Shown piece by piece: positions 33,826 to 48,866 of a stretch of DNA of 64,000 nt. Source of the stretch: Luteimonas huabeiensis HB2. GTDB lineage: Bacteria; Pseudomonadota; Gammaproteobacteria; Xanthomonadales; Xanthomonadaceae. The DNA lies in the NCBI RefSeq assembly GCF_000559025.1, contig NZ_JAAN01000031.1, positions 1-64,000 of the forward strand. The letters are read 5' to 3'. Within the stretch, counting starts at the first letter, position 1. The number at the start of each line of letters is the position of its first letter. The notes beneath the pieces are model-generated. The model was not told the origin of the DNA. It made no database searches and was given only the letters and a program-made list of their open reading frames with translations. The translations under genes and the position numbers were made by a program.

Positions 33826-34584
33826 TCAGCGGCGCGGCAGGTACGAGAGCGGGTCGACCGGCTTGCCGTTGTAGCGGATCTCGAAGTGCAGCATGTCGCG
33901 CGCCGCGCCGCTGCGGCCCATCTCGGCGATCTGCTGTCCGGCGCGCACGCGCTCGCCCTCGTTGACCAGCCGCGAGCGGTTGTGGCCGTAGGCCGAGAGC
34001 CATTGTTCGTCGTGCTTGACGATGATCAGTTCGCCGTAGCCGACCAGCCCGGAACCGGAATACACCACCACGCCGTCGGCGGCGGCGCGCACGGCCTGGC
34101 CGCCGCTGCCGGCGATGCCGATGCCCTGCTTGGTCGGGTCGCCCTCGGCGAAGCGGCTGACCAGCTGGCCGTCGGCGGGCCAGCGCCAGGCGACGCTGCT
34201 GCGCACCGGCGGCGGCGGCGGCGCGGTCGGCTGCGCCGGCGGCCGCGCGGCGGTACCGCCCTGCGCGGGCCGCGACGCCGGGCCGGACGGGCGCGCGGCG
34301 GTGCCGCCGCCCTGCGGGTACAGCCGCAGGCGCTGGCCGGGATAGATGGTGTACGGCGGGGCGATGCCGTTCCACATCGCCAGATCCAGCGGACTGATGC
34401 CGTTGTTGACCGCGATCCGGTACACGGTATCGCCGCGCTGCACGGTCACGCTCTGCCCCGGGCGCGGCGTCGAGGCCGGCCGCGTTGCGCCGCCCTCGCG
34501 TACCACGCGGCTGCTGGCGCAGGCGCTCAACAGCGCCAGCGCGGCCACCACGGCCAGGGTCCGGAGCGCGGAATGTGCGGTCAT
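33826..34584 (-). CDS. nlpD: NlpD-like LysM/LytM lipoprotein (amidase activator)
   Basis: Envelope lipoprotein predicted to activate cell-separation amidases. The signal peptide ends in a lipobox (ALLSACASS). A LysM domain follows (about residues 42-85, VQRGDTVYRIAVNNGISPLDLAMWN). After a Pro/Ala/Gly linker comes a LytM/M23 domain (about 145-250). The LytM zinc motif is degenerate: the first His and Asp are replaced in the TKQGIGIAGSG stretch, while AYGH and HFEIR remain, as in non-catalytic NlpD/EnvC activators. ATG at 34584 puts the signal peptide first; ATG at 34668 overlaps the pcm stop (TGATG) and would add 28 residues. Confidence 0.93.
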   Translation of the reverse strand: MTAHSALRTLAVVAALALLSACASSRVVREGGATRPASTPRPGQSVTVQRGDTVYRIAVNNGISPLDLAMWNGIAPPYTIYPGQRLRLYPQGGGTAARPSGPASRPAQGGTAARPPAQPTAPPPPPVRSSVAWRWPADGQLVSRFAEGDPTKQGIGIAGSGGQAVRAAADGVVVYSGSGLVGYGELIIVKHDEQWLSAYGHNRSRLVNEGERVRAGQQIAEMGRSGAARDMLHFEIRYNGKPVDPLSYLPRR

Positions 34585-34667
34585 CGGGGCGGCGTCCTCA
34601 CGAGTGGGGCGGAAAGCGAGCGGGCGACAGCGTGCCGGGGTGCGCATGAACGTGGCGGCGACGCGCA

Positions 34668-35351
34668 TCAGCCCAGCACGCCCGACAGCAGCGGCACGAA
34701 CACCACCGGGGCCAGGTCGGTGCGCTCGATGCCGCCGTCCTCGCGGCGGCGCAGGCGCACCAGCGTCTGCGCGCCGCTGCCGCCGACCGGCGCCACCAGC
34801 ACGCCGCCGACCGCGAGCTGCGCGGTCAGCGCATCGACCAGGGCCGGCGCCGCGGCGGTGACCAGGATGCCGTCGAAGGGACCGTTCTCGGCCCAGCCGG
34901 CGCGGCCGTCGTCGTGCTTGCTGCGCACGTTGAGGCCCAGCGAGCGGAAGCGCTTGCGCGCCACCCGCAGCAGTTCGCCGATGCGCTCGACGGTATGCAC
35001 CTCGATGCCGAGCGCGGCCAGGATCGCGGCCTGGTAGCCGGAGCCGGTGCCGATCTCAAGCGCCTTCTGCGGCATGCCCTGCTCGAGCAGGGTCTCGGTC
35101 ATGCGCGCCACCACCCAGGGCTGGGAGATGGTCTGGCCGTGGCCGATCGGCAGCGCGGTGTCCTCGTAGGCGCGGGTGGCCAGCGCCTCGTCGACGAACA
35201 GGTGGCGCGGCACGGTGCGGATCGCGTTGAGCACGCGTTCGTCGCGGATGCCGCCCTCGCGCAGGCGCTCGATCAGGCGATCGCGCACGCGCTGCGAGGT
35301 CATGCCGACCCCCAGCGCCTCGGGCTGCAGTCGCAGGCGCGGGGTCATCAT
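34668..35351 (-). CDS. pcm: Protein-L-isoaspartate O-methyltransferase
   Basis: Repairs isomerised Asp/Asn residues by SAM-dependent methylation. 227 residues, with [17 protein letters not shown], the SAM motif [14 protein letters not shown], and the C-terminal [13 protein letters not shown]...APVVFVPLL segment. Start ATG overlaps the surE stop (ATGA). The surE-pcm-nlpD order is the stationary-phase survival cluster known from enterobacteria, where rpoS follows; here no rpoS is seen downstream of nlpD. Confidence 0.97.
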   Translation of the reverse strand: MMTPRLRLQPEALGVGMTSQRVRDRLIERLREGGIRDERVLNAIRTVPRHLFVDEALATRAYEDTALPIGHGQTISQPWVVARMTETLLEQGMPQKALEIGTGSGYQAAILAALGIEVHTVERIGELLRVARKRFRSLGLNVRSKHDDGRAGWAENGPFDGILVTAAAPALVDALTAQLAVGGVLVAPVGGSGAQTLVRLRRREDGGIERTDLAPVVFVPLLSGVLG

Positions 35352-36130
35352 GCGTGGACGCTCCCGAGCGCCTGCGCCAGCCCGCCGACCCAGCTGGCGA
35401 CCTGCTCCAGCGCCTGGTAGCGGGTCAGGTCGACGTGGATCGGGGTGATCGCGATGTTGCGGGTGCGCACGGCGTGGAAGTCGGTGCCGGGGCCGGAGTC
35501 CAGCTCCGGGCCGGCCGGGCCGATCCACCACCAGGTCCGCCCGCGCGGATCCTCCAGCGGCACGCAGGGCTCGGCGCGGTGGCGGTTGCCCAGGCGGGTC
35601 ACCTCGAAGCCGGCGATCTCCGACCACGGCAGGTCGGGCACGTTGACGTTGAGGATGGTGTCGGCCGGCAGCGGGTCGGCCTTGAGCCGCTCGACGATCT
35701 CCACCGCGGCGCGCGCGGCGGTGTCGTAGTGCTCGCCCACGTGGTCGCGGGTGACCAGCGAGACCGCCACCGCCGGCAGGCCGAGGAAGCGGCCTTCCAT
35801 CGCCGCGGCGACGGTGCCGGAATAGATCACGTCGTCGCCGAGGTTGGCGGTGTTGTTGATGCCCGACACCACGATGTCCGGCTCGATCTCCAGCATGCCG
35901 GTGATCGCCACGTGCACGCAGTCGGTCGGGGTGCCGTGCACGCGCCAGGTCGCCTCGTCCACCTGGATCACCCGCAGCGGCATGTCCAGGGTCAGGGAAT
36001 TGCTGGCGCCGGAACGATCGCGGTCCGGGGCGACGATCAGCACGTCGTGGCCGGCATCGCGCAGGCCTTCCGCCAGGATGCGGATGCCCGGCGCATCCAC
36101 GCCGTCATCGTTGCTCACCAGTACGCGCAT
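35348..36130 (-). CDS. surE: 5'/3'-nucleotidase SurE
   Basis: Metal-dependent nucleoside monophosphatase of 260 residues. The acidic metal site is [13 protein letters not shown] at residues 4-16; [15 protein letters not shown] and [25 protein letters not shown] are family motifs. First gene of surE-pcm-nlpD. It is divergent from the Smr gene. Confidence 0.97.
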   Translation of the reverse strand: MRVLVSNDDGVDAPGIRILAEGLRDAGHDVLIVAPDRDRSGASNSLTLDMPLRVIQVDEATWRVHGTPTDCVHVAITGMLEIEPDIVVSGINNTANLGDDVIYSGTVAAAMEGRFLGLPAVAVSLVTRDHVGEHYDTAARAAVEIVERLKADPLPADTILNVNVPDLPWSEIAGFEVTRLGNRHRAEPCVPLEDPRGRTWWWIGPAGPELDSGPGTDFHAVRTRNIAITPIHVDLTRYQALEQVASWVGGLAQALGSVHA

Positions 36131-36273
36131 GAATCTGTCTGTCGAGCCTCGCCGCAGGACCTGTGCGCGACATGATACCGGATGTATGCTGGGCCGACCC
36201 CGGGCGTGGACGTCTTCGCGTCCGGCGAGTTCCGGCCGACGACTCCGCGCACCTGCGCGCTCCACGGGCCCCG

Positions 36274-36828
36274 ATGCCACGCGATCCCGATCCGCCGCAC
36301 GACGACGACGCCGCGCTGTTCCGCGCGGCGATCGGGCCGGTGCGCGAACTGCCGCCGGCGCCGGAACCCGCGCCCAGGCCGCGGCCGAGCCCGCGCCCGC
36401 GCATGGCCGAGCGCGAGGAGTCCGACGCGCGCAGCGAGTTCCATCGCCTGCTCGACGGCGCCGGTCCGCTGGAAGCCGGCCTGCTCGCCGGCGACGCCCT
36501 GCGCTATCGCCGCGACGACGTGCCGCCGCGCGTGCTCAAGCGCCTGTCGCGCGGGCAGTACGCCGCGCAGGACGAGCTCGACCTGCACCATGCCGGCGCG
36601 GCGCAGGCCGAGACGATGCTGCGGCGGTTCCTGGCCGAGGCGCGCGACGCCGGCATGGGCTGCGTGCGGGTCATCCACGGCAAGGGCCGCCACGCCGAAG
36701 GCACGCCGGTGCTGAAGAACGTGGTGGACCGCATCCTGCGCCAGCGCGCCGACGTGCTGGCGTTCCATTCCGCGCCGCCCGCCCAGGGCGGGACCGGCGC
36801 GGTGCTGGTGCTGCTCAGGCCGCGCTGA
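36274..36828 (+). CDS. Smr-domain protein (SmrA/B-like)
   Basis: A 184-residue protein with an N-terminal Asp/Pro-rich segment and a C-terminal Smr domain (about residues 100-184). The Smr motifs are ELDLHHAG and [13 protein letters not shown]. Smr domains are nucleic-acid endonucleases or nickases; E. coli SmrB cleaves mRNA at collided ribosomes. The third position of the LDLHG motif is His rather than Gly. ATG at 36274 (MPRDPD) is chosen because upstream codons are not family-like. Confidence 0.92.
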   Translation: MPRDPDPPHDDDAALFRAAIGPVRELPPAPEPAPRPRPSPRPRMAEREESDARSEFHRLLDGAGPLEAGLLAGDALRYRRDDVPPRVLKRLSRGQYAAQDELDLHHAGAAQAETMLRRFLAEARDAGMGCVRVIHGKGRHAEGTPVLKNVVDRILRQRADVLAFHSAPPAQGGTGAVLVLLRPR

Positions 36829-36908
36829 GCGCGCCGCGCCCCCCAGGCTGTCTCGACATTCAGCCTGCGAAAGGCCCCGCCTTCCTGCCGGGACCAGGCG
36901 GTCTTCGC

Positions 36909-37086
36909 CTTCCGCCGCAAGCGGGGAGCACTCTGTTTTTCCCTTCCCCCGCAAGCGGGGGGCATCCTGCTTTTTCCTTCCCCCGCAAGCTTGCGGGAGA
37001 AGGAACAACGTGCCCCGCTTGCGGGAGAAGGGACGACCCGGCCCCGCTCGCGGGAGAAGGGACAGCATGACCCCGTTTGCGGGAGG
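36909..37086. repeat. REP array with an orientation switch
   Basis: Six units with about 30-bp spacing fill the gap between convergent genes: about 36909-36928, 36942-36962, 36976-37003, 37013-37032, 37042-37061 and 37071-37086. The first two read CTTCCCCCGCAAGCGGGG and the last three CCCCGCTTGCGGGAGAAGG, the reverse complement. The middle unit is a symmetric fusion centred on GCAAGCTTGC (36985-36994), so the array is one large inverted repeat. It ends one base before the stop codon of the next gene. Confidence 0.8.
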
Positions 37087-37320
37087 CTAGCGGCGGGCGC
37101 GGGCCGGCTCGCGCCGCGGCGGCGGATTGAGCCACTGCACGGTGAGGCCGCGCCGCCGCGCCTCGGCTTCGACCCGCGCGACGTACTCGGCATCGTTGCG
37201 GATGACCTCGCCGCGCACACCGGGCTGCGCGGCGGGCACGCGGGAAACGGCCTGCGGGCCGGCGCAGGCGGCGAGCGCCAGCGGCACGAGACACAGGGCG
37301 GAACGGAACAGGATGCGCAT
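37087..37320 (-). CDS. Small lipoprotein
   Basis: A 77-residue protein with a lipoprotein signal (FRSALCLVPLALAAC) followed by about 58 polar residues and an Arg/Pro-rich end (NPPPRREPARARR). A segment DAEYVARVEAEARRRGLTV suggests a short helix. No domain recognised. The REP array abuts its stop codon. It could be an envelope protein of this family; function unknown. Confidence 0.75.
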   Translation of the reverse strand: MRILFRSALCLVPLALAACAGPQAVSRVPAAQPGVRGEVIRNDAEYVARVEAEARRRGLTVQWLNPPPRREPARARR

Positions 37321-37451
37321 GGCGGCGTCTCCGGGCGCGGCCCGCGCCTCGCGGGCCTGCGCCTCACGCTTATACGCTGCGCCGCCGGGCACACCGGTGC
37401 GCGCGGGCACTTTCCGACGAACGGTCCTCGGCGCGGCCGGGGCGCGCGCGT

Positions 37452-38519
37452 TCACGATTCCGCGGTGGCGGCGATCTCGCGCAGCACGGCGGTGGCGTAG
37501 GCGCCGGGGGGCAGCGAGAAGCGCAACGCCAGCACGTCGTCCGCCGGCCAGTCCCAGGCCAGATCCTGCGCGCGCAGGCGGGTCGCGCGGCGCTCCTGCC
37601 TGAGCCCCGCGCGCTCGAGCCCGGCGCGCAGGGCCAGGGCATCGTCGGCGCCGAGCGCCGCTTCCTCGAGCGCGCGCGCCTCGCCGGCGCTGCGCAGTTC
37701 GCCCAGCCCCCACAGGGGCGCGGTCGGATGGATGTCGAATGCGGCCAGGCGCGCCGCCAGGGCTTCGTTCCAGGGCTCCGGGCCGAACACGCTGCGGCTG
37801 CCGTCGAGCATCCACACCTCGCCGTCGAGCGGGCGGTCCCAGGTGTCGGCTTCCACCCGCCGCGCCAGCGCGCGGTTGAACAATTCCGAACGCGCGGCCG
37901 ACAGCAGCATCGTGCGCTCCTCGCGCCGCAGCCGCTTGCGCGGGCGGGCGGCGGCGTCGCCGGGCGGAACGTGTCCGAACATCGCCAACGCCTGGGCGAC
38001 GTTGCCGCCGCCGCGGCCGAAGCGCTGCTCGCCGAAGTAGTTGGGCACGCCGCGCGCGGCGACCTCGGCGAGCCTCGATGCCACCGCCGCGCGATCGCCG
38101 TGCACTTCGCGCAGCACCAGCACGAAGCGGTTGCCGGCCAGCGCACCGCGCGGCAGCTTGCGGGCATGCCGCGCGGCGGAGATCACCCGCAGGCCGTCCA
38201 CCCGCAACGCGTCCAGCGGCGGTGCCTCGCGCCCGGGCAGGTGCAGGCTGAAGCGCTGGCGGGTGACCGCGTGGCGGTCCTTGAGCCCGGCGTAGCCGAC
38301 GGCCGGTTCGTCGACGCCCGCCCACGCCGCCAGCGCGCGCGCGGCGAAGGCGGTGTTCATGCCGCGCTTCTCGACGGTCAGCAGCAGGTGCTCGCCCTCG
38401 CCGCTGGCGGCGAAGGCGTCCAGTTCCTCGACGCGGAAGTCCTCGTCGCTGGCGCGGAGGCGCGCCCGCGCCGGCGGCGGGCCGAACGCCCGCGGCAGCT
38501 CCCCGCCCGCCTCGCTCAT
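37452..38519 (-). CDS. truD: tRNA pseudouridine(13) synthase TruD
   Basis: Makes pseudouridine 13 in tRNA-Glu. 355 residues. The catalytic Asp is in [14 protein letters not shown], preceded by [15 protein letters not shown]; the TruD-specific insertion lies after [15 protein letters not shown]. The start overlaps the ispF stop by 4 bp. Confidence 0.97.
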   Translation of the reverse strand: MSEAGGELPRAFGPPPARARLRASDEDFRVEELDAFAASGEGEHLLLTVEKRGMNTAFAARALAAWAGVDEPAVGYAGLKDRHAVTRQRFSLHLPGREAPPLDALRVDGLRVISAARHARKLPRGALAGNRFVLVLREVHGDRAAVASRLAEVAARGVPNYFGEQRFGRGGGNVAQALAMFGHVPPGDAAARPRKRLRREERTMLLSAARSELFNRALARRVEADTWDRPLDGEVWMLDGSRSVFGPEPWNEALAARLAAFDIHPTAPLWGLGELRSAGEARALEEAALGADDALALRAGLERAGLRQERRATRLRAQDLAWDWPADDVLALRFSLPPGAYATAVLREIAATAES

Positions 38520-38998
38520 GCCGCGACCAGCAGGCAGACCGCCTGCGCGGCGATGCCCTCGCCACGGCCGGTGAAGCCCAGGCGCTCGCTGGTGGTGGCC
38601 TTGACGCTCACCGCATCGAGGCCGATGCCGAGGTCGGCGGCGATGGCCTCGCGCATCGCCTGCGCGTGCGGGCCGATCTTCGGCCGCTCGCACACCACGG
38701 TGACGTCGGCGTTGCCGACCCGCCAGCCGCGCTCGGCCAGCAGCGCCGTGCAGTGGCGGACGAACACGCGGCTGTCGGCGCCCTTCCAGCGCGGGTCGGT
38801 CGGCGGGAAGTGCACGCCGATGTCGCCCAGCGCCAGCGCGCCGAGCATGGCGTCGCACAGCGCGTGCAGGGCCACGTCGCCATCGCTGTGGGCCAGCACG
38901 CCGCGCTCGTGGGGAATGCGCACGCCGCCGACGACGACGTGGTCGCCGTCGCCGAAGGCATGCACGTCGTAGCCGTGGCCGATGCGGATGGGGGGCAT
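38516..38998 (-). CDS. ispF: 2-C-methyl-D-erythritol 2,4-cyclodiphosphate synthase
   Basis: Trimeric zinc enzyme of the MEP isoprenoid pathway, 160 residues. Metal ligands are in GHGYDVHAF and HALCDAMLG; the [16 protein letters not shown] and [15 protein letters not shown] motifs and the [15 protein letters not shown]-terminus are canonical. I chose ATG at 38998; an upstream ATG at 39028 lies in the minisatellite. ispD is the next gene upstream on the same strand, past the repeat. Confidence 0.98.
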   Translation of the reverse strand: MPPIRIGHGYDVHAFGDGDHVVVGGVRIPHERGVLAHSDGDVALHALCDAMLGALALGDIGVHFPPTDPRWKGADSRVFVRHCTALLAERGWRVGNADVTVVCERPKIGPHAQAMREAIAADLGIGLDAVSVKATTSERLGFTGRGEGIAAQAVCLLVAA

Positions 38999-39001
38999 GG
39001 G

Positions 39002-39094
39002 GGCAGGGGTCCAGGGGTCAGGGGTCAAGGGGCAGGGACCAGAGGCCAGGGGCCAGGGGCCAGGGGCCAGGGGCCAGGGGCCAGGGGCCAGGGA
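39002..39094. repeat. 7-bp minisatellite (CCAGGGG)n, left arm
   Basis: Seven tandem 7-bp units of CCAGGGG at 39046-39094 (the last ends in A), preceded by degenerate units back to 39002. A second array of the reverse-complement unit lies at 39170-39211, so the two can pair. The array fills most of the ispF-ispD spacer. Confidence 0.85.
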
Positions 39095-39158
39095 AAGAAA
39101 AAAGCAGGAGGGTCGATCGGATGAGACGCTGTTACAGCGACCGTGGGCATGAACGCGA

Positions 39159-39890
39159 TCAGCTGCCCTCCCCTGGCCCCTGGCCCCTGGCCTCTGGCCT
39201 CTGGCCTCTGGCCCGCGCCAGCACGAATTCGAAGCGCTCCAGGTCGGCGCGCGTGGTGATCTTGAAGTTGTCCTCGGCGCCCTCGACCAGCAGCGGGCGG
39301 GCGCCCTGGCGCTCCATCGCCATCGATTCGTCGGTGACCTCGACGCCGGCGTCGCGGGCGGCCTGCAGGGCGCGGGTCAGCTGCAGGCGACGGAACAGCT
39401 GCGGGGTCAGCGCGCGCCACAGGCGCTCGCGCGGCTGGGTGCCGTCGATGCCGCCGTCGTCGCCGGCGCGCTTGAGCGTGTCGCGCACCGGGGCGGCGAG
39501 GATCGCGCCGACCGGGTCGTCGCGGCCGACTTCCAGCAGGTGCGACAGATCGTCCGGGCGCAGGTTGGGGCGCGCGGCATCGTGCACCAGCACGAAGTCG
39601 TCGGCGCGCACGTCCTCGGGCAAGGCCTGCAGGCCGGCCAGCACCGATTCCGCACGTGAGCCGCCGCCGGTGCAGGCCAGCACGGGCCGGCCCTCGAACT
39701 CGCGCCAGCCCGGCCACAGCCCGTCGTCGGGCGCCAGCGCCACCACCACGCCGCGCACGCCCGGGTGCGCCAGCAGCGCGCGCAGCGCGTGCGCGATCAG
39801 CGGCTCGCCGGCGACTTCCAGGTACTGCTTGGGCCGCTCGGCGCCGAAGCGCGCGCCGCGGCCGGCGGCCGGCACCACCGCCCAGGTCAT
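39159..39890 (-). CDS. ispD: 2-C-methyl-D-erythritol 4-phosphate cytidylyltransferase
   Basis: Cytidylyltransferase of the MEP pathway, 243 residues. The N-terminal nucleotide motif is [32 protein letters not shown] and [16 protein letters not shown] are signature motifs. The last 18 or so residues ([18 protein letters not shown]) lie beyond the family's usual end and are encoded by the right-hand 7-bp repeat array, giving a 7-residue period. The start overlaps the ftsB stop (ATGA), matching the E. coli ftsB-ispD-ispF cluster. Confidence 0.96.
   Translation of the reverse strand: MTWAVVPAAGRGARFGAERPKQYLEVAGEPLIAHALRALLAHPGVRGVVVALAPDDGLWPGWREFEGRPVLACTGGGSRAESVLAGLQALPEDVRADDFVLVHDAARPNLRPDDLSHLLEVGRDDPVGAILAAPVRDTLKRAGDDGGIDGTQPRERLWRALTPQLFRRLQLTRALQAARDAGVEVTDESMAMERQGARPLLVEGAEDNFKITTRADLERFEFVLARARGQRPEARGQGPGEGS
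39170..39211. repeat. 7-bp minisatellite, right arm, inside the ispD 3' end
   Basis: Six tandem units: three CCCCTGG (39170-39190) and three CCTCTGG (39191-39211). They are the inverse of the left array at 39046-39094. Three 7-bp units make seven codons, so the frame is kept and the IspD tail is repetitive. Confidence 0.85.
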
Positions 39891-40249
39891 CGCGGCGGCT
39901 CCTGCGCCGGCGCTTCGTCCGCATCCGCCGCATCGTCCGCGGCCGGCGGCGCGGCGTGGACCGGCGCGTCGACGACGCGGTAGAACACCTCGCCCGGCCG
40001 CACCATGCCCAGCTCGCTGCGCGCGCGCTCTTCCACCGCGGCCTCGCCGGTGGGGGATTTCAGGTCCGCGACCTCGGCGGCGAGCGCGGCGTTGCGCTCG
40101 GCCAGGCCGGCGTTCTGCCGGGCCTGTTCGTCGACGCGCGCCTGCAGCGCGGCCACCTCGCGGGTGCCCGCGGTGCCGAACCAGAGCCGGTACTGCAGCC
40201 ACCCGAGCAGGGCGATCAGCAGCACCAGCAGGATCCGCAGGGCGCGCAT
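39887..40249 (-). CDS. ftsB: Cell-division protein FtsB
   Basis: Bitopic divisome protein (FtsQLB complex), 120 residues. The N-terminal TM helix ([22 protein letters not shown]) is followed by a coiled coil ([25 protein letters not shown]) and the conserved [20 protein letters not shown]. The C-terminal tail is acidic and Ala-rich. It lies 19 bp after eno and overlaps ispD. Confidence 0.96.
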   Translation of the reverse strand: MRALRILLVLLIALLGWLQYRLWFGTAGTREVAALQARVDEQARQNAGLAERNAALAAEVADLKSPTGEAAVEERARSELGMVRPGEVFYRVVDAPVHAAPPAADDAADADEAPAQEPPR

Positions 40250-40268
40250 GGACGCGGGCTCCCTCCGC

Positions 40269-45189
<4,921 letters not shown>

Positions 45190-45237
45190 TTAACCCCGTG
45201 CTCTCGCCGCGCTTACGAAACGGTCACGAAAAGGCCC

Positions 45238-45254
45238 GAAAACCCCGGGTTTTC
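45238..45254. promoter_or_regulatory. Palindrome upstream of parE
   Basis: GAAAACCC-C-GGGTTTTC is a perfect 8-bp inverted repeat around one base, in an AT-richer patch 113 bp before the parE ATG. It may be an operator or a promoter-proximal hairpin. No clear -35/-10 pair was identified. Confidence 0.35.
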
Positions 45255-45366
45255 CCCAGCTGATCCGGAAGCGTTTTCCGTGCTGCCCCCCGGGACCGCT
45301 GCGCGAACGCGACCGCGCCGCCTTTCCATTACCATGCGCTGCCCCGCCCTTCCCCGCCGCCCCCGC

Positions 45367-47256
45367 ATGAGCAGCCGCTACAACGCCGTCGACATCGAAG
45401 TCCTCTCCGGGCTGGACCCGGTCAAGCGCCGGCCCGGCATGTACACCGACACCACGCGCCCGAACCACCTGGCGCAGGAAGTGATCGACAACGCGGTGGA
45501 CGAGGCGCTGGCCGGCCATGCGCGCACGATCGACGTGGTGCTGTACAAGGACGGCAGCTGCGAGGTCTCCGACGACGGCCGCGGCATGCCCGTGGACATC
45601 CACCCGGAAGAGAGGATCCCCGGTGTCGAGCTGATCCTGACGCGCCTGCACGCCGGCGGGAAGTTCAGCAACAAGAACTACACCTTCTCCGGCGGCCTGC
45701 ACGGCGTGGGCGTGAGCGTGGTCAACGCGCTGTCGACGCTGGTGGAGGTGCACATCAAGCGCGAGGGCAGCGAGCACCGCATCACCTTCCGCGACGGCGA
45801 GCGCGCCTCCCCGCTGGAGGTGGTGGGCACGGTCGGCCGCCGGAACACCGGCACCCGCGTGCGCTTCTGGCCCGATCCGAAGTACTTCGACACGCCGAAG
45901 TTCAACCTGCGCGCGCTGCGCCACCTGCTGCGCGCCAAGGCGGTGCTGTGCCCGGGCCTGACCGTGACCCTGTACGACGAGGCCAGCGGCGAACGCGAGC
46001 GCTGGTACTACGAGGACGGCCTGCGCGACTACCTGCGCGGCGCGCTGGCGGGCCTGGAGGCGCTGCCGCCGGAGCTGTTCGTGGGCCGCCTGGCGCGCGA
46101 GACCGAGGCCGTGGACTGGGCGGTGGGCTGGATCGCGGAGGGCGAGCTGGTGCAGGAGAGCTACGTCAACCTGATCCCCACCGCGCAGCACGGCACCCAC
46201 GTCAACGGCCTGCGCACCGGCTTCACCGATGCGCTGCGGGAATTCTGCGACTTCCGCAACCTGCTGCCGCGCGGCGTCAAGCTGGCGCCGGAGGACGTCT
46301 GGGACCGGGTGAGCTTCGTGCTGTCGCTGAAGATGAGCGATCCGCAGTTCTCCGGGCAGACCAAGGAGCGGCTGTCCTCGCGCCAGGCCGCGGGCTTCGT
46401 GGAAGGCGCCGCGCACGATGCGTTCTCGCTGTGGCTCAACCAGCACGTGGAACTGGGCGAGAAGATCGCGCAGCTGGCGATCGAGCGCGCCAGCGCGCGG
46501 CTGAAGACCGAGAAGCAGATCGTCCGCAAGAAGGTCACCCAGGGCCCCGCCCTGCCCGGCAAGCTGGCCGACTGCATCAGCCAGGACCTGTCGCGCACCG
46601 AGCTGTTTCTGGTCGAGGGCGACTCGGCCGGCGGCAGCGCCAAGCAGGCGCGCGACAAGGATTTCCAGGCGATCCTGCCGCTGCGGGGCAAGATCCTCAA
46701 CACCTGGGAAGTGGCCTCGGGCAGCGTGCTGGCCTCGGAGGAGGTGCACAACCTCGCCATCGCCATCGGCTGCGATCCCGGCAAGGACGACATCTCCGGG
46801 CTGCGCTACGGCAAGATCGTGATCCTGGCCGACGCCGACTCCGACGGCCTGCACATCGCCACCCTGCTCTCGGCGCTGTTCCTGCGCCACTTCCCGGCGC
46901 TGGTCGCGGCCGGCCACGTGTTCGTGGCGATGCCGCCGCTGTTCCGCGTGGACGTGGGCAAGCAGGTGTTCTACGCGCTGGACGAGGAGGAGAAGGCCGC
47001 GCTGCTGGAGAAGATCGCCCGCGAGAAGATCAAGGGCCAGGTCAGCGTGACCCGATTCAAGGGCCTGGGCGAGATGAACCCCTCGCAGTTGCGCGAATCG
47101 GCCATCCACCCCGACACCCGCCGCCTGGTGCAGCTCACCGTGGACGACGACCTCGCCACCCGCGGGCTGATGGACATGCTGCTGGCGAAGAAGCGCGCGG
47201 GGGATCGCAGAACCTGGCTGGAGACCAAGGGCGACCTGGCGACGCTGGAGGTCTGA
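45367..47256 (+). CDS. parE: DNA topoisomerase IV subunit B
   Basis: ATPase subunit of the decatenating type II topoisomerase, 629 residues. The GHKL ATPase is at the N-terminus ([39 protein letters not shown]). The TOPRIM domain holds [17 protein letters not shown] and DADSDGLHI. The opening [22 protein letters not shown] separates ParE from GyrB. The C-terminus has [13 protein letters not shown]. parC is not in the window. Confidence 0.97.
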   Translation: MSSRYNAVDIEVLSGLDPVKRRPGMYTDTTRPNHLAQEVIDNAVDEALAGHARTIDVVLYKDGSCEVSDDGRGMPVDIHPEERIPGVELILTRLHAGGKFSNKNYTFSGGLHGVGVSVVNALSTLVEVHIKREGSEHRITFRDGERASPLEVVGTVGRRNTGTRVRFWPDPKYFDTPKFNLRALRHLLRAKAVLCPGLTVTLYDEASGERERWYYEDGLRDYLRGALAGLEALPPELFVGRLARETEAVDWAVGWIAEGELVQESYVNLIPTAQHGTHVNGLRTGFTDALREFCDFRNLLPRGVKLAPEDVWDRVSFVLSLKMSDPQFSGQTKERLSSRQAAGFVEGAAHDAFSLWLNQHVELGEKIAQLAIERASARLKTEKQIVRKKVTQGPALPGKLADCISQDLSRTELFLVEGDSAGGSAKQARDKDFQAILPLRGKILNTWEVASGSVLASEEVHNLAIAIGCDPGKDDISGLRYGKIVILADADSDGLHIATLLSALFLRHFPALVAAGHVFVAMPPLFRVDVGKQVFYALDEEEKAALLEKIAREKIKGQVSVTRFKGLGEMNPSQLRESAIHPDTRRLVQLTVDDDLATRGLMDMLLAKKRAGDRRTWLETKGDLATLEV

Positions 47257-47292
47257 GCGCCGACCGCCATCGCGCCCGACGGGCGGCGCGGG

Positions 47293-48708
47293 TCAGCCCT
47301 GGTCGGCCGGCTTGACCACGTTGTCCGGGATGCGGCGGGTCCGGCCGAGCTGGGCGAAGATCGCGGCCGAGGACAGGGTCAGCGCGCCGATGCACACGAA
47401 GGTCCAGCGGAACGCCGACAGCACCGGCGCGCCCGCGCCGCCGCCGTCCTCGCCGAAGGCCGCGAGCAGGCCGCCGGCGGTGGCCACGCCCAGGCTCATC
47501 GACAGCATCATCACCATCGACAGCAGGCTGTTGCCGGCGCTGGCGTGCTCGCCGTCCAGGTCGCGCAGGGTCAGGGTGTTCATGGCGGTGAACTGCAGCG
47601 AGTTGACCGCGCCGAAGCAGGCGAACTGGATCACGTGCAGCCACAGCGGCTGCCCCGGGCCGATCAGCGCGAAGCTGGCCATCGCCAGGCCGGTCAGCAC
47701 GGTGTTGACCACCAGCACGCGGCGGTAGCCGTAGCGGCGCACCAGCGGCACCACGATGCGCTTGGAGAACATGCCGGCCACCGCGACCGGGATCATCATC
47801 ATGCCGGCCTGCGCCGGCGGGATGCCCAGCGCCACCTGCAGCAGCAGCGGGATCAGGTAGGGCATGCCGCCGCTGCCCAGGCGGGCGAACAGGTTGCCGA
47901 GCACGCCGATGCCGAAGGTGCGCACACGAAACAGCGACGGCGGGAAGATCGGCGCCGGCGCGCGCGCGGCGTGCAGCCAGTAGGCGACCAGCGCGGCCAG
48001 CCCGAACACCAGCAGCACCAGGACCGCCGCCTTGCGGGCCACGTGGTCGGACAGCGCGTCCACCGACAGCGACACCGCCACCATGCCGAACGCGAGCAGG
48101 CCGTAGCCCGCCAGATCGAAGCGCGACACCGGCACCCGCAGGTCCGGCATCCAGCGCATCGCCGCGACCGCGCCGAGCAGGCCCAGCGGCAGGTTGATGA
48201 GGAAGATCCAGTGCCAGGAGGCGGCCTCGACCAGCCAGCCGCCGAGCGACGGCCCGATCAGCGGCCCGATCAGCCCCGGCACGGTGACGAAGGTCATCGC
48301 GGCCAGGAAGTCCTGGCGCGGCACCGAACGCAGCACCGCCAGCCGCCCGACCGGCAGCAGCATCGCGCCGCCCACTCCCTGCAGCACCCGCGAGGCCGCC
48401 AGCGCCTGCAGGCTCTGCGACAGCGCGCAGGCCAGCGAGCCGGCGGTGAACAGCACCACCGCGGCGAAGAACACCCGGCGGGTGCCGAAGCGGTCGGCCA
48501 GCCAGCCCGAGGCCGGAATCAGCATGGCCACCGTCAGCGCATAGGCGACCACCACCGCCTGCATCCGCAGCGGCGACTGGTCGAGGCTGCGGGCCATCGC
48601 CGGCAACGCGGTATTGACGATGGTGGTGTCCAGCATCTGCATGAACACCGCCACGGCCACCAGCCACAGCATCGGGCGGTGGGCGCGAAGGGCGTCGGAC
48701 GGGGACAT
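47293..48708 (-). CDS. MFS multidrug exporter (DHA2 / MdtD-like)
   Basis: Proton-driven exporter of 471 residues with about 14 hydrophobic segments. The [21 protein letters not shown] motif in helix 1 and [13 protein letters not shown] (MFS motif A) are DHA2 features; length equals that of E. coli MdtD. Converges on parE with a 36-bp gap. ATG at 48708. Substrate unknown. Confidence 0.92.
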   Translation of the reverse strand: MSPSDALRAHRPMLWLVAVAVFMQMLDTTIVNTALPAMARSLDQSPLRMQAVVVAYALTVAMLIPASGWLADRFGTRRVFFAAVVLFTAGSLACALSQSLQALAASRVLQGVGGAMLLPVGRLAVLRSVPRQDFLAAMTFVTVPGLIGPLIGPSLGGWLVEAASWHWIFLINLPLGLLGAVAAMRWMPDLRVPVSRFDLAGYGLLAFGMVAVSLSVDALSDHVARKAAVLVLLVFGLAALVAYWLHAARAPAPIFPPSLFRVRTFGIGVLGNLFARLGSGGMPYLIPLLLQVALGIPPAQAGMMMIPVAVAGMFSKRIVVPLVRRYGYRRVLVVNTVLTGLAMASFALIGPGQPLWLHVIQFACFGAVNSLQFTAMNTLTLRDLDGEHASAGNSLLSMVMMLSMSLGVATAGGLLAAFGEDGGGAGAPVLSAFRWTFVCIGALTLSSAAIFAQLGRTRRIPDNVVKPADQG

Positions 48709-48866
48709 GCCGCGCAGTGTGCCGGCGACGGCGTGGTCGCGTCGAGACGATCCGCCCGCCGGCGGCCCCGGACCGCCGTCCGACGCGCGCACGCGCATTG
48801 ATCGAGATCATTTCGGGCGCCCGGGCCCGCCCCTAGGATCGCCGCATCCTCCTTGCGGGCCAGGCG

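Noticed and set aside
36909-37086. CRISPR array
   Set aside because: About 30-bp spacing first suggested CRISPR, but the repeats are palindromic, the orientation flips midway, spacers are only about 10-15 bp, and no cas genes are near. REP elements fit better.
39046-39211. Transposon ends or insertion sequence between ispF and ispD
   Set aside because: The inverted arrays are simple 7-bp tandem repeats, with no transposase frame between them and no target duplication.
45367-47256. gyrB
   Set aside because: The [18 protein letters not shown] opening and 629-residue length fit ParE, not the roughly 800-residue GyrB.
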